64,000 bases of DNA from Polaromonas sp047303325 (GCF_047303325.1 NZ_JBKBEX010000001.1:186001-250000); one strand, 5' to 3'; shown: positions 51,740 to 61,196, counted from the stretch's first letter. The notes: generated by a model from the letters alone, not told the origin. Numbers and translations: made by a program.

Positions 51740-52534
51740 TCAGTTGCGGGACAACACGGCCTGAAGGAAATCACGCGTGCGGGCCTGCGTGGGCCTGGTA
51801 AAAATGATATCGGGCGGCCCGGCTTCTATCAAGGCGCCGCCGTCCATCACCACCACGACGTCGGCGACCTCGCGCGCGAAATCCATTTCATGGGTCACGA
51901 CCATCATGGTCATGCCCTCGCCGGCCAGCAGCTTCATGACCTGCAGCACCTCGCCGACCAGCTCGGGGTCCAGCGCGGAAGTGGGCTCGTCAAACAGCAT
52001 CAGCTGGGGCTGCATGGCCAGCGCGCGGGCAATGGCCACCCGCTGCTTCTGGCCGCCCGAGAGGCTGGCCGGCATGGCGTGGGCCTTTTGCACCAACCCC
52101 ACCTTGTCGAGCAGGGCCAGGGCTTCGGCCTCCGTTTGCTGCCTGGACAGGCCGCGCACCTTGCGCGGGCCGACGGTGATGTTGTCGATGACCGACAGGT
52201 GCGGAAACAGGTTGAAGGACTGGAACACCATGCCGACGTCTTCGCGCAAATGGTTCAGCGCCTGGTCGTCCAGCATGCGGCCGGCATCGGCCAGCAGGCG
52301 CCCGCAGATCTCGACCCGGCCGCTGTCGGGTTTCTCCAGCCCGTTGCAGCAGCGCAAAAACGTGCTCTTGCCGGAACCGCTGGGGCCTATGACCACCACC
52401 ACCTGCGAAGGCTGGACGTCAAAATCAATGCCGTGCAGCACCACGTGCTCGCCGAAGGACTTGCGCAGCCCCCGGATGTTGACGATGGGTTTGCCGGCGG
52501 CGGTCGTACCGATGACGGGTTGCGGCGTGTTCAT
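51740..52534 (-). CDS. Amino-acid ABC transporter ATPase
   Basis: 264 residues of the HisP/GlnQ group. Walker A is IGPSGSGKSTFLRC, the Q-loop is MVFQSFNLFPHL, the signature is LSGGQKQRVAIARALAM, Walker B is LMLFDEPTSALDPELV and the switch is VTHEM. It overlaps the permease gene by 4 bases. Lying between the hut genes, it probably energises uptake of histidine or urocanate, but polar amino acids in general cannot be excluded. Confidence 0.92.
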   Translation of the reverse strand: MNTPQPVIGTTAAGKPIVNIRGLRKSFGEHVVLHGIDFDVQPSQVVVVIGPSGSGKSTFLRCCNGLEKPDSGRVEICGRLLADAGRMLDDQALNHLREDVGMVFQSFNLFPHLSVIDNITVGPRKVRGLSRQQTEAEALALLDKVGLVQKAHAMPASLSGGQKQRVAIARALAMQPQLMLFDEPTSALDPELVGEVLQVMKLLAGEGMTMMVVTHEMDFAREVADVVVVMDGGALIEAGPPDIIFTRPTQARTRDFLQAVLSRN

Positions 52535-53199
52535 TGCACCATGCCTCCGGCGCGCAGCCGCTGTTCGATGCGGCGCAGCGCCAGCGTCGTCAAGCCGGTC
52601 AACACAAAATACATGACGGCGATCACGAGATAGACCTCCAGTGAACGGTAGGAAACGCTGATGATTTTCTGCCCCTCATGCATCAGCTCATGGATGGTCA
52701 GCAGCGACACCAGCGCGGAGTTCTTGATCAGCGCGATGAATTCATTGCCCAGCGGCGGGATCATGCGCACCAGCGCCTGCGGCAGGATGATGTTGCGCAT
52801 GGCCGTGCCGTAGGACATGCCGATGGACCGCGCGGCCTCCATCTGGCCCTTGTCGATGGACTGGATGGCGCCGCGCACGATCTCCGACACATAGGCGCCG
52901 GAATAAATGCCCAGGCCGATCACGCCGCAGACAAAGGCCGGCAGCATGATGCCGAACTGCGGCAAGCCGAAAAACAGGATGAAGAGCTGCACCAGCAGCG
53001 GCGTGCCGCGTATGGCCGCCACATAGCCGGTGCACAGCGCGTAGACCACGCGCCGGGCCGGATTGAGGCGCCCTATCCCCACCAGCAAACCCATGATGCA
53101 GCCGAGCACCAGGGCCACCGCGGTGATTTCCACGGTCACCAGCGCGCCCGAAAGAAGGCTGCGCCAACCCGCGAAAGCCGGGGAGAAATCGAGTTCCAT
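52531..53199 (-). CDS. Amino-acid ABC transporter permease
   Basis: 222 residues of the HisM/GlnP type. Five hydrophobic helices are visible. The EAA loop is DKGQMEAARSIGMSYGTAMRNIILPQA, which docks to the ATPase. The start YVAAIRGTPLLVQLFILFFGLPQ is typical. Only one permease gene is present, so it should work as a homodimer. It lies between the receptor and the ATPase. Confidence 0.92.
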   Translation of the reverse strand: MELDFSPAFAGWRSLLSGALVTVEITAVALVLGCIMGLLVGIGRLNPARRVVYALCTGYVAAIRGTPLLVQLFILFFGLPQFGIMLPAFVCGVIGLGIYSGAYVSEIVRGAIQSIDKGQMEAARSIGMSYGTAMRNIILPQALVRMIPPLGNEFIALIKNSALVSLLTIHELMHEGQKIISVSYRSLEVYLVIAVMYFVLTGLTTLALRRIEQRLRAGGMVQ

Positions 53200-53216
53200 C
53201 CGATGCGCTCCCGGTC

Positions 53217-53972
53217 TTATTTAGCGGCGGCAGTGGTCGTGTTGCTGAACCACTTCTTCACGATCTGGGCATAGGTGCCGTCGGCCTTGAGCTTGGCCAG
53301 GGCGCCGTTGACGGCCTTGGTCAGCTCGGGCGTGTCCTTGCGCAGCGCCATGCCGTACTCTTCGGTGGTGAGCTGCTGCTCCAGCACGCGCTGGCCGCCG
53401 CGGGTGCGCACATACTGGAAGGCGGCCGGCTTGCCGGTCACGGCCGCGTCGGCGCGGCCTATGTCGACCAGGTTGAACATCTCCTGGTTTTTCTCGACTT
53501 CCACCAGCTGGACCTGCGGGTAATTGGAGGCCAGGTAGCCGACGGATTTGGTGCCCACCTGCACGGTCACCTTCTTGCCGTTCAGGTCGGCCAGCGTCTT
53601 GATGGCGGTATTGCCCTCTTTCACCATGGCCACCAGGCCGCCCGCATAGTAGGAGTCGGTGAAGTCCACGACCTTTTTGCGCTCGTCGGTGATGTAGATG
53701 GCCGACACCGCCATGTCAAAGCGCTTGGAGACCAGCCCGGGAATCAGGCCCTTGAAGTCGATGTCAATCCATTCGACGCGCTTGTTCAAGGTCTTGGCGA
53801 CGGCTTCCACCAGTTCGATGTCAAAGCCGGTGCGCTTGCCGCCTTCGACGAACTCCATGGGCGGAAAGGTGGCGTCGGTCCCGACGCGAAGCACGTCCTG
53901 CGCGTGCGCGCTGAGAGTAGCCAGTCCGAGGACGGCAAAGCAGGAAGCAAGGAATTGGCGGCGAAAGTTCAT
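53217..53972 (-). CDS. Amino-acid ABC transporter substrate-binding protein
   Basis: 251 residues of family 3. A signal peptide (LASCFAVLGLATLSAHA) precedes LRVGTDATFPPMEFVEGGKRTGFDIELVEAVAKTL. Later blocks are KGLIPGLVSKRFDMAVSAIYITDERKKVVDFTD and LNGKKVTVQVGTKSVGYLA. The Arg in the ITDERKK-like region normally holds the ligand carboxylate. Its place in the hut cluster suggests histidine, urocanate or another pathway compound as ligand. Confidence 0.9.
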   Translation of the reverse strand: MNFRRQFLASCFAVLGLATLSAHAQDVLRVGTDATFPPMEFVEGGKRTGFDIELVEAVAKTLNKRVEWIDIDFKGLIPGLVSKRFDMAVSAIYITDERKKVVDFTDSYYAGGLVAMVKEGNTAIKTLADLNGKKVTVQVGTKSVGYLASNYPQVQLVEVEKNQEMFNLVDIGRADAAVTGKPAAFQYVRTRGGQRVLEQQLTTEEYGMALRKDTPELTKAVNGALAKLKADGTYAQIVKKWFSNTTTAAAK

Positions 53973-54031
53973 GGGGTTTTCTCCAGGGGGTTAAATCAAT
54001 TCAAGGGTTCAAGGACTCGGCTGCCGGGCTG

Positions 54032-54757
54032 TCAGCGGCTCAAGCTTCGGGAAATGCGGGCGGCGGTCACCACCGCCATCTGGATCAGGGGCGGGTGTTT
54101 GCCTTCAATGCGTACGCTGGGCGCCATCAGGGTCAGGGCGCCGACGGCTTGCTGCCCCATGGCGAACAGCGGCACGCTCACCCCCCAGACGCCGGCATCC
54201 ACCTCGCTGTCGCTGACGGCAAACCCGGCCTTGCGGATCCCGGCCAGTTCAGCCAGCAATTCAGGGCTTTGGCGGTCGGGGCCGAGCACGGCGCTCAGTG
54301 CCGCGGCCGGCATGTGGGCCATCAGGCATTTCGCCGAAGCGCCTTTTTCCAGGGGCACGCTGCGGCCTTTTTCGAAGGAGCAGCGCAAGGCCTGCCGGCT
54401 CTCAACCATGTCGATGCAAACGGCCTGGCCGTTGACCGCGACAACCAGGCCGACGCTTTCCTGTGATTGCTGTGCCAGCATCAGCATCTCCTGACGCGCC
54501 TGCTGCACCAGATGGGAGGCCATGTCATAACCCAGGGCCAGTTGCAGGCTCAGGGGGCCGGGCGCATAACGGCCGTCCGTTTCAAGCACAAAGCCCCAGC
54601 GCTTGAGCGAATTGAGCTGGCGGTAAAGCGTGCTTTGGCTCAAGCCCGTCCTGCCCAGCAGCTCCACCGCCGTCAAGGGCCGGCCCTGCTGCGCCAGTGT
54701 GGCCAGCACCACCAGCGCGCGGTCGACGGCGGAAACGGCGGGGGCATCGGGCAACAT
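54032..54757 (-). CDS. IclR-family regulator
   Basis: 241 residues from ATG 54757; a GTG at 54796 would add 13 residues. The HTH domain is SAVDRALVVLATLAQQGRPLTAVELLGRTGLSQSTLYRQLNSLKRWGFV. The C-terminal effector domain includes QQSQESVGLVVAVNGQAVCIDMVES and PLEKGASAKCLMAHMP. It precedes the ABC transporter and hutGF by 59 bases on the same strand and may control these separately from HutC. Confidence 0.88.
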   Translation of the reverse strand: MLPDAPAVSAVDRALVVLATLAQQGRPLTAVELLGRTGLSQSTLYRQLNSLKRWGFVLETDGRYAPGPLSLQLALGYDMASHLVQQARQEMLMLAQQSQESVGLVVAVNGQAVCIDMVESRQALRCSFEKGRSVPLEKGASAKCLMAHMPAAALSAVLGPDRQSPELLAELAGIRKAGFAVSDSEVDAGVWGVSVPLFAMGQQAVGALTLMAPSVRIEGKHPPLIQMAVVTAARISRSLSR

Positions 54758-54888
54758 CGCGTCAGTATCCGGTTCTTGCCTGTACGCGCAAAGCACTATT
54801 TCTCATTGGCTGGGAATGCTTGTTTCTTTTTTGGCGTCCGGCAGGCGAGCTCGGCGCCGTGGCCACTCGCCCAGACGCGACAGCTCAG

Positions 54889-54920
54889 GCGCCGGCGCGT
54901 GGTTGTTCACACGCCGGCGC
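54889..54920 (-). terminator. GC-rich hairpin after hutI
   Basis: Arms 54889-54901 and 54908-54920 (13 bases each) pair almost perfectly, with a single mismatch that becomes a G-U pair on the minus strand. It begins 24 bases after the hutI stop, in the hutI direction. No T-run follows, so strength is uncertain. It separates hutCDI from the IclR gene. Confidence 0.5.
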
Positions 54921-54943
54921 GGTGCACCGGCGTGCGGCAACAC

Positions 54944-56158
54944 TCATACCAAACGGCCTTTGAAGACAGTCTGCAGGCGCGGGTTGGCGCCCAGGGCATA
55001 ACTGAGTTCGGCCGGCCGCTGCACGCCCCACAGCACAAAGTCGGCCCGCTTGCCGGCCGCCAGCTGGCCCCGGTCGTGCAGGCCCAGCGCCGCCGCCGCA
55101 TGGCGCGTGACGCCGGCCAGCGCCTCTTCGGGCGTGAGGCGAAACAGCGTACAAGCCATGTTGAGCATCAGCAGCAAGGAGGTGCAGGGCGAGCTGCCCG
55201 GGTTGCAGTCGGTGGAAATCGCCATGGGTACGCGCTGCTCGCGCAGCAGGGCCACGGGCGGCAATTTGGTTTCGCGCAAAAAATAGAACGCGCCGGGCAG
55301 CAGCACCGCCACCGTGCCGGCCGCCGCCATGGCCTGCGCGCCTTGGGGCGACAGCCATTCAAGGTGGTCGCAGCTGAGCGCGCCGTAACGCGCCGCGAGT
55401 TGCGCGCCGCCGCTGTCGCTGAGCTGCTCGGCATGCAGCTTGACCGGAATGTTCAGGGCCTTGGCGGCGGCGAAGACGCGCTCGGTCTGCGCGGTGCTGA
55501 AGGCGATGCGCTCGCAAAAGGCATCGACCGCATCGACCAGGCCCTCGGCATGCAGCAGCGGCAGCATCTCGAGCACGGTGGCTACATAGGCGTCGGTGCG
55601 GCCGGCGAATTCGGCGGGAACGGCATGCGCGCCCAGAAAGGTAGTGCGTATGTCCACCGCATGGGCCCGCCCCAGCGCGCGTGCGACCGTGAGCGTCTTG
55701 CGCTCATGCTCAAGCGCCAGGCCGTAGCCGGACTTGATCTCCAGCGTGGTCACGCCTTCGGCGAGCAGCTGCTTGAGTCGGGTTTCGCTTTGCGCCTGCA
55801 GTTGCTGCGCGCTCGCGGCGCGCGTGGCCTTGACCGTGGAGGCGATGCCGCCGCCGGCGCGGGCGATTTCTTCGTAACTTACCCCGTTCAGGCGCAGCTC
55901 GAATTCATAAGCGCGGTCGCCGCCGTAGACCAGGTGCGTGTGGCAATCGATAAGACCCGGCGTGATGAGCGCCCCGCCCGCGTCATGCTGCTTGGTGCAG
56001 CGCGCCAGCAAATCGGCCGGCAGGTCGGTGCGCGGGCCGACCCAGGCAATGTTTTCGCCGTCCACCACCAACGCGGCATCTTCCACCAGGCCATAGGGCT
56101 GGGCTGCGCCGGCTTGCAGCGTGGCGGCATTGCAATGTGTCCAGAGTTGCAGGCTCAT
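54944..56158 (-). CDS. hutI: Imidazolonepropionase
   Basis: 404 residues from ATG 56158, which overlaps the hutD stop by 4 bases; an upstream in-frame start would run into hutD. It hydrolyses 4-imidazolone-5-propionate to N-formimidoylglutamate. Metal and substrate residues lie in LIDCHTHLVYGGDRAYEFELRLNG, KSGYGL, FLGAHAVP, LHAEQLSDSGGA, DHLEWL and STDCNPGSSPC. All fit known HutI. Confidence 0.95.
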   Translation of the reverse strand: MSLQLWTHCNAATLQAGAAQPYGLVEDAALVVDGENIAWVGPRTDLPADLLARCTKQHDAGGALITPGLIDCHTHLVYGGDRAYEFELRLNGVSYEEIARAGGGIASTVKATRAASAQQLQAQSETRLKQLLAEGVTTLEIKSGYGLALEHERKTLTVARALGRAHAVDIRTTFLGAHAVPAEFAGRTDAYVATVLEMLPLLHAEGLVDAVDAFCERIAFSTAQTERVFAAAKALNIPVKLHAEQLSDSGGAQLAARYGALSCDHLEWLSPQGAQAMAAAGTVAVLLPGAFYFLRETKLPPVALLREQRVPMAISTDCNPGSSPCTSLLLMLNMACTLFRLTPEEALAGVTRHAAAALGLHDRGQLAAGKRADFVLWGVQRPAELSYALGANPRLQTVFKGRLV

Positions 56159-56715
56159 GCGGGAATCTCCATCCAGAGGGCTTGCTCTGCGGCGACGCGC
56201 ACCGCGGCGCTGCCCGCCACCGTGCGCCAAGCCAGGCTGGCGGGGGGCAGTTGCAGCGTTTCTTCATCGAACAGCACGGTGGCGGTCGAGCTGTGGGCAT
56301 AGACCGCGATGGTGGTGCCGGCATGCAGGCTTTCAGCAAACCGCCCTTCAACACGCAGCATGCGCGAAGGCCTGGGGCCGCGCCGCACCATGAGGTTGAA
56401 ATCGCGCGTCTTGCCGTCTATCAATTCGCAATCCGTCGCCGCGCCGCCGTCGAAGAACAGGGGCGCATCGGAGGACGTCACACGGTGCGGCACACCCGCC
56501 ACGTCGAGCAGCACGCCCGCGCCTTCGAGCACCGCGAACCAGCGCTCTATGCCTTCAAATCTCGAGAAGGGGCCGCTTTTGTCGACGTCGGCCACCGACA
56601 TGCGCCAGGCCCAGTCGCCCGCAGCTGGCCACATGGCGAGTTCGCGCGTCACGCCGCCGCCGTTGCGCCAGGGCGTCGCAGGGATGTCGGCCAGGCGGAC
56701 GATATTCCAGGTCAT
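56155..56715 (-). CDS. hutD: HutD family protein
   Basis: 186 residues of the bicupin HutD/Ves family. Family blocks are IPATPWRNGGGVTRELA, DWAWRMSVADVDKSGPFSRFEGIERWFAVLEG and DGGAATDCELIDGKTRDFNLMVRR. In pseudomonads HutD appears to limit hut expression, possibly by binding formylglutamate; the exact activity is not settled. It overlaps both hutC and hutI by 4 bases, so the three are translated together. Confidence 0.9.
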   Translation of the reverse strand: MTWNIVRLADIPATPWRNGGGVTRELAMWPAAGDWAWRMSVADVDKSGPFSRFEGIERWFAVLEGAGVLLDVAGVPHRVTSSDAPLFFDGGAATDCELIDGKTRDFNLMVRRGPRPSRMLRVEGRFAESLHAGTTIAVYAHSSTATVLFDEETLQLPPASLAWRTVAGSAAVRVAAEQALWMEIPA

Positions 56716-57422
56716 GCTTGAAATTTCCCGGCAAAGCTGTAGCGCGAGCCCGGGTAGACCAGGCGCGCCACACTGGCGATGTTGGCGCCGCTCACGGTGC
56801 GGCGCATCATGGCCAGGCAGGCCTCGCCCTGCTTGATTTCGAGGTGCTTGGCTTCCAGCGCGGAGGGCAGGCAGGCTTCTATCGAATAGCTGGCCTCGGT
56901 CAGCGGGGCCTCGGCCAGCAGGTGGTGCGTGGGCGAGGTTTCGCTGAAATCGGTTTCCAGGTAGCGCGGCGCCGCGGCCGGATTGACGTAGCGGTCTTCG
57001 TACTGGATGGGCACGCCGTTTTCAAGGTGGATCAGGATGGTGTGGAACACCCGCGCGCCCGGCCTGAGGCCCAGGGTGCGCGCCAGGTCGGCGCTGGCTT
57101 TTTCGGACTCGGCCAGCAGCACGCGCGAGGTGTGCACATGGCCGCGCTCCGCCACTTCCTCGTGGATGTCACGAATGGTAAGCGTGGAGGAAATACGGTG
57201 CAGCTCAGCAACAAAAGTGCCGGATCCCTGGATGCGCGTGACCAGGCCTTCGCCCATGAGCTCGCGCAGCGCGCGGTTCACCGTCATCCGGCTCACGCCG
57301 AACTGCTCCATCAGCACGGCTTCGCTGGGCACCGGGTCGCCGGGCTTCCAGGTGCCGGCGCTGATGCGTTTTTTGATGAATGCCTTGACTTGGCCGTAGG
57401 CGGGCAGGGGTGTGGTGGCCAT
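56712..57422 (-). CDS. hutC: Histidine utilisation repressor (GntR family)
   Basis: 236 residues. The N-terminal winged HTH is AFIKKRISAGTWKPGDPVPSEAVLMEQFGVSRMTVNRALRELMGEGLVTRIQGSGTFVAE. The UTRA effector domain follows, with NGVPIQYEDRYVNP and SFAGKF at the end. HutC represses hut genes until urocanate binds. It is divergent from hutU, with a palindromic operator between them. Confidence 0.93.
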   Translation of the reverse strand: MATTPLPAYGQVKAFIKKRISAGTWKPGDPVPSEAVLMEQFGVSRMTVNRALRELMGEGLVTRIQGSGTFVAELHRISSTLTIRDIHEEVAERGHVHTSRVLLAESEKASADLARTLGLRPGARVFHTILIHLENGVPIQYEDRYVNPAAAPRYLETDFSETSPTHHLLAEAPLTEASYSIEACLPSALEAKHLEIKQGEACLAMMRRTVSGANIASVARLVYPGSRYSFAGKFQA

Positions 57423-57518
57423 GGTTCAGCGCAGTTGTTCGCGGATGTAAGAAAAAAACATTGTCACGCAAAAAGCCGCCGGGCAGGCCTTGCGCGCACA
57501 AACCGTAGCTTACGCCAG

Positions 57519-57547
57519 TTGACACAAGTTGTATAGACAACTACGAT
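57519..57547 (+). promoter_or_regulatory. hutU promoter with HutC operator inside
   Basis: TTGACA (57519-57524), 17 bases, then TACGAT (57542-57547) form a good -35 and a fair -10. The spacer holds the inverted repeat AGTTGT-ATAG-ACAACT (57527-57542), which resembles the known HutC site type around TGTATA.ACA. Repressor bound here would block RNA polymerase directly. The region also serves hutC on the other strand. Confidence 0.7.
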
Positions 57548-57619
57548 TTATACCAGTCGCCCGTCCCGCTATTTTTTGAACACGTCCGAATTTTTTGTTT
57601 TTATTTCCGGAGCAGCCCC

Positions 57620-59326
57620 ATGTCCGACCTTTCCCAAACCCCGTTTCTCGACAGCAAGGCCCGCCCCGTTCGGGCGCCCCGCGGCAGCACGCTGAGCTGC
57701 GCCAACTGGCAGATCGAGGCGGCCTACCGCATGATCCAGAACAACCTGGATCCGGAAGTCGCCGAAAACCCCGACGAACTCGTGGTCTACGGCGGCATCG
57801 GCAAGGCCGCGCGCAACTGGCCGGCCTTTGACGCCATCCTCGACTCGCTGCGCAAGCTCAAGGCCGACGAAACCCTGCTGGTGCAGTCGGGCAAGCCGGT
57901 GGGCGTGTTCCGCACCCACCCGGGCGCGCCGCGCGTGCTCATCGCCAACTCCAACCTGGTGCCCAAGTGGGCGACCTGGGAACACTTCAACGAGCTGGAC
58001 CGTGCCGGCCTCATGATGTACGGCCAGATGACGGCCGGCAGCTGGATCTACATAGGCACCCAGGGCATCGTGCAGGGCACCTATGAAACCTTTGTGGAAG
58101 CTGGCCGCCAGCACTACAACGGCGACCTCGCGGGCCGCTGGGTGCTGACCGCCGGCCTGGGCGGCATGGGCGGCGCGCAGCCGCTGGCCGCCACCTTTGC
58201 CGGCGCCTGTTCGCTCAACATCGAATGCCAGCAGTCCAGTATCGACTTCCGCCTGCGCACGCGCTACGTCGACAAGCAGGCCAAGGATCTTGACGAAGCG
58301 CTGGAGATGATCAAGCACCACACCGCGCGCAAGGAGGCGGTCTCCATCGCGCTGTGCGGCAATGCGGCCGAGATCGTTCCCGAACTGGCCAAGCGCGCCA
58401 AGGCCGGCGGCATACGCCCCGACATCGTGACCGACCAGACCTCGGCCCACGACATCATCAACGGCTACCTGCCGGCTGGCTGGACGGTCGCGCAATGGAA
58501 GGCCGCGCAAAAAGACCCGGCGCAGCATGCGGCGCTGACGAAGGCGGCCGGTGAGTCCTGCGTGGTCCACGTCAAGGCCATGCTGGTCTTCCACGAGATG
58601 GGCATTCCCACGGTGGACTACGGCAACAACCTGCGCCAGGTCGCGAAAGACTTCGGCGTGGACAACGCCTTCGACTACCCCGGTTTTGTACCGGCCTATA
58701 TCCGCCCGCTGTTCTGCCGCGGCGTCGGCCCCTTCCGCTGGGTGGCGCTTTCGGGCGACCCGGAAGACATCAAGAAGACCGACGCGAAGATGAAAGAGCT
58801 CTTCCCGAACAACAAGCACCTGCACCGCTGGCTGGACATGGCCGAGGAGCGCATCGCCTTCCAGGGCCTGCCGGCGCGCATCTGCTGGATAGGCCTGGGT
58901 GAGCGCCACATCGCGGGCCTGGCCTTCAACGAGATGGTCAAGAACGGCGAACTCAAGGGCCCCATCGTCATCGGCCGCGACCACCTGGACAGCGGCTCCG
59001 TCGCTTCGCCGAACCGCGAGACCGAAGCCATGAAGGACGGCAGCGATGCGGTGAGCGACTGGCCGCTGCTCAATGCCTTGCTCAACACCGCCAGCGGCGC
59101 GACCTGGGTCAGCCTGCACCATGGCGGCGGCGTCGGCATGGGCTACTCGCAACACTCGGGCGTCGTCATCGTCTGCGACGGCACGGCCGAAGCCTCGGAA
59201 AAACTGGGCCGCGTGCTGTTCAACGACCCGGCGACCGGCGTGATGCGCCATGCCGATGCCGGCTACGACATCGCCAAACAAAGCGCCAAAGACAACGGGC
59301 TGAACCTGCCCATGATGGGAAGTTGA
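57620..59326 (+). CDS. hutU: Urocanate hydratase
   Basis: 568 residues. It converts urocanate to 4-imidazolone-5-propionate with tightly bound NAD as electrophile. Family landmarks are ANWQIEAAYRMIQNNLDPEVAE, GKAARNWPAFDAIL, the NAD loop TAGLGGMGGAQPLAATFAG and QTSAHDIINGYLPAGW. A C-terminal NTASGATWVSLHHGGGVGMG block is typical. It is the first gene of the plus-strand hut operon. Confidence 0.96.
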   Translation: MSDLSQTPFLDSKARPVRAPRGSTLSCANWQIEAAYRMIQNNLDPEVAENPDELVVYGGIGKAARNWPAFDAILDSLRKLKADETLLVQSGKPVGVFRTHPGAPRVLIANSNLVPKWATWEHFNELDRAGLMMYGQMTAGSWIYIGTQGIVQGTYETFVEAGRQHYNGDLAGRWVLTAGLGGMGGAQPLAATFAGACSLNIECQQSSIDFRLRTRYVDKQAKDLDEALEMIKHHTARKEAVSIALCGNAAEIVPELAKRAKAGGIRPDIVTDQTSAHDIINGYLPAGWTVAQWKAAQKDPAQHAALTKAAGESCVVHVKAMLVFHEMGIPTVDYGNNLRQVAKDFGVDNAFDYPGFVPAYIRPLFCRGVGPFRWVALSGDPEDIKKTDAKMKELFPNNKHLHRWLDMAEERIAFQGLPARICWIGLGERHIAGLAFNEMVKNGELKGPIVIGRDHLDSGSVASPNRETEAMKDGSDAVSDWPLLNALLNTASGATWVSLHHGGGVGMGYSQHSGVVIVCDGTAEASEKLGRVLFNDPATGVMRHADAGYDIAKQSAKDNGLNLPMMGS

Positions 59327-59332
59327 ACCGAT

Positions 59333-60346
59333 ATGTCCGACAGCACCGCCGAGATCCATCTCACCTATTTGAATCATCCCGACGTCCAGGCCCTGGCCCT
59401 GACCGATGCCGAGATCATCGCCGCCGTCGAGCAGGCCCTGCATGCGCAAGGCAACAAGCAGACGACCATAGAGCCGCGCATGCACCTGGTGCCGGAGAAA
59501 GACTACCCCGGCCACTTCAACGTGTTGCGCGGCTATATACGCCCGCTGGGCCTGGCCGGCGTGAAGGTGGTGGGCGACTTCTACAAGAATTATGAAATCG
59601 GCCTGCCTTCGGAACTGGCCGTGCTCAACCTGTTCGACCCCAAGAACGGCTCGCCGATCGCCATCATCGACGCCTCGGACATCACCGACATGCGCACCGG
59701 CGCCATCACCGCGCTGGGCGCCAAGCACCTGGCGCGCAAGAACTCGAAAATCCTGGGCCACATAGGCGCACGCGGCACTTCCTACTGGAACGTGCGTTTG
59801 CTCAACTCGATCTACAACTTCGACGAGATCCGCGTGCATTCGCGCCGGCCGGAAAGCCGCAACGCCTTTGCCGCCAAACTGGAAAAAGACCTGGGCAAAA
59901 AAATCACCGTGACCGAGGACTGGGAGTCCTGCGTGCGCGGCGCCGACATCGTGGTCGAGGCCTCGCGCCTGGAAAAACCCACGCCCATGCTCAAGACCGA
60001 GTGGATCAAGAAGGGCGCTTGCGTGATTCCCTACGGGACCATGAGCGCCGTCGAACTTTCGCTGACCGACATCATGGACAAGATGGTGATGGACGACTGG
60101 GGCCAGGCCAAGGCCGGTCCGCTGGGTGCGCTGCGCGCCCATGTGGACGCCGGCAAGCTGTCGGAGGCCACGCTGCATGCCGAACTCGGCCAGATCGTCG
60201 CAGGCCTCAAGCCCGGGCGCGAAAGCGATGACGAGACCAATCTGTTCTGGCACCGGGGTCTCTCGCTGTCGGACATCGCACTGGGTGCCTTCATGCTCGA
60301 AAAGGCCAAGCGCATGGGCCTGGGCCAGAAGTTGCGTTTCCGCTGA
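59333..60346 (+). CDS. Ornithine cyclodeaminase/mu-crystallin family protein
   Basis: 337 residues. The family signature includes ALALTDAEIIAAVEQAL, the Rossmann part LGHIGARGTSYWNVRLLN and VRGADIVVEASRLEKP. The dinucleotide loop is unusual: most relatives have G-x-G-x-Q-A, here it reads GARGTS. Members deaminate ornithine to proline or reduce imines, so the reaction cannot be given. It starts 7 bases after hutU and is embedded in the hut operon, suggesting a side reaction of histidine or glutamate metabolism. Confidence 0.8.
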   Translation: MSDSTAEIHLTYLNHPDVQALALTDAEIIAAVEQALHAQGNKQTTIEPRMHLVPEKDYPGHFNVLRGYIRPLGLAGVKVVGDFYKNYEIGLPSELAVLNLFDPKNGSPIAIIDASDITDMRTGAITALGAKHLARKNSKILGHIGARGTSYWNVRLLNSIYNFDEIRVHSRRPESRNAFAAKLEKDLGKKITVTEDWESCVRGADIVVEASRLEKPTPMLKTEWIKKGACVIPYGTMSAVELSLTDIMDKMVMDDWGQAKAGPLGALRAHVDAGKLSEATLHAELGQIVAGLKPGRESDDETNLFWHRGLSLSDIALGAFMLEKAKRMGLGQKLRFR

Positions 60347-60356
60347 GACGGGTCGC

Positions 60357-61196
60357 ATGGTGCACGCCGCCAATTCTTCGCATGCCGGGCGGGCGCTGGT
60401 CGCCAATGCCCGCATGTATTCGGCCACACCCGCGGTCAAGGCCGACTGGAAGGCCTTGCTGGCCTGGGTGCTGGCGCGCGCGGGCCTGCCCTGGGAGCTG
60501 ATTGACTACGACGCTCCGGCGCCGCTCTCGGTGCTGTGGGCGCGCGATGACCTGGGCCTGGCCATGATGTGCGGCCTGCCGTTTGCGCAGCGCGGCGAGC
60601 GGCCCACGCTGGTGGCCGCGCCGCTTCCCTCGCCGACGCGCTATGGCAGCAAGCCGGTGTACTTCACGGACATCGTGGTGCGGGCCGACGCGCCCTACCG
60701 CAAGCTCGAAGACACCTTCGGCGGCGTGATCGGCTACACCCTGGCCGACTCCATGTCGGGCGGCGTGGCGCTGCGCCACCACCTGGCGCCCTACCGCCAG
60801 GCGAAAGGCTCCCGCCTTTACCGTAAAGCCGTGGGCGAACTCATCAATGCACGCGGCGTGATCACGGCGCTGGCCGAGGGCCGCATCGATGCCGGCCCGC
60901 TGGACAGCTATTACCACGACCTGCTCAAGGCACACGACCCGGCTTTTGCGGGGCAAGTGCGCACGCTTGCCAGCACGGCGGCGCTGCCGATTCCGCCGCT
61001 GGTGGCCACGGCCGGCTTGCCGGCTGAAACGCTGCAGTGCCTGCGCGCTGCGTTGCAGGACACCTCCACGACGGCCGAAGTAGCACCCTTGATGCAGCGC
61101 CTGCTGCTTGCGGGCTTTGCGTTTCCCGATCCCGAGGGGTATATGCCGCTCGCGGCCATGGACGGCGGGCCCGCGCCCGCACTGGATGACATCTGA
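60357..61196 (+). CDS. PhnD-like domain protein without signal peptide
   Basis: 279 residues. ATG 60357 starts 11 bases after the previous stop. The fold is that of PhnD/transferrin-like binding proteins (ALVANARMYSATPAVKADWKAL, DLGLAMMCGLPFAQRG, GVIGYTLADSMSGGVALRHHL, VGELINARGVITALAEGRIDAGPLDSYYHDLL). No secretion signal or membrane helix is present, so it is likely cytoplasmic, unlike normal receptors. The stop overlaps the next ATG by one base (TGATG). Function unknown; a role as a binding or sensory partner of the hut pathway is possible. Confidence 0.7.
   Translation: MVHAANSSHAGRALVANARMYSATPAVKADWKALLAWVLARAGLPWELIDYDAPAPLSVLWARDDLGLAMMCGLPFAQRGERPTLVAAPLPSPTRYGSKPVYFTDIVVRADAPYRKLEDTFGGVIGYTLADSMSGGVALRHHLAPYRQAKGSRLYRKAVGELINARGVITALAEGRIDAGPLDSYYHDLLKAHDPAFAGQVRTLASTAALPIPPLVATAGLPAETLQCLRAALQDTSTTAEVAPLMQRLLLAGFAFPDPEGYMPLAAMDGGPAPALDDI

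Noticed and set aside
57569..60439. 956-codon open frame opposite hutU and the cyclodeaminase gene
   Set aside because: Both genes on the other strand are certain. The antisense product has no recognisable motif.
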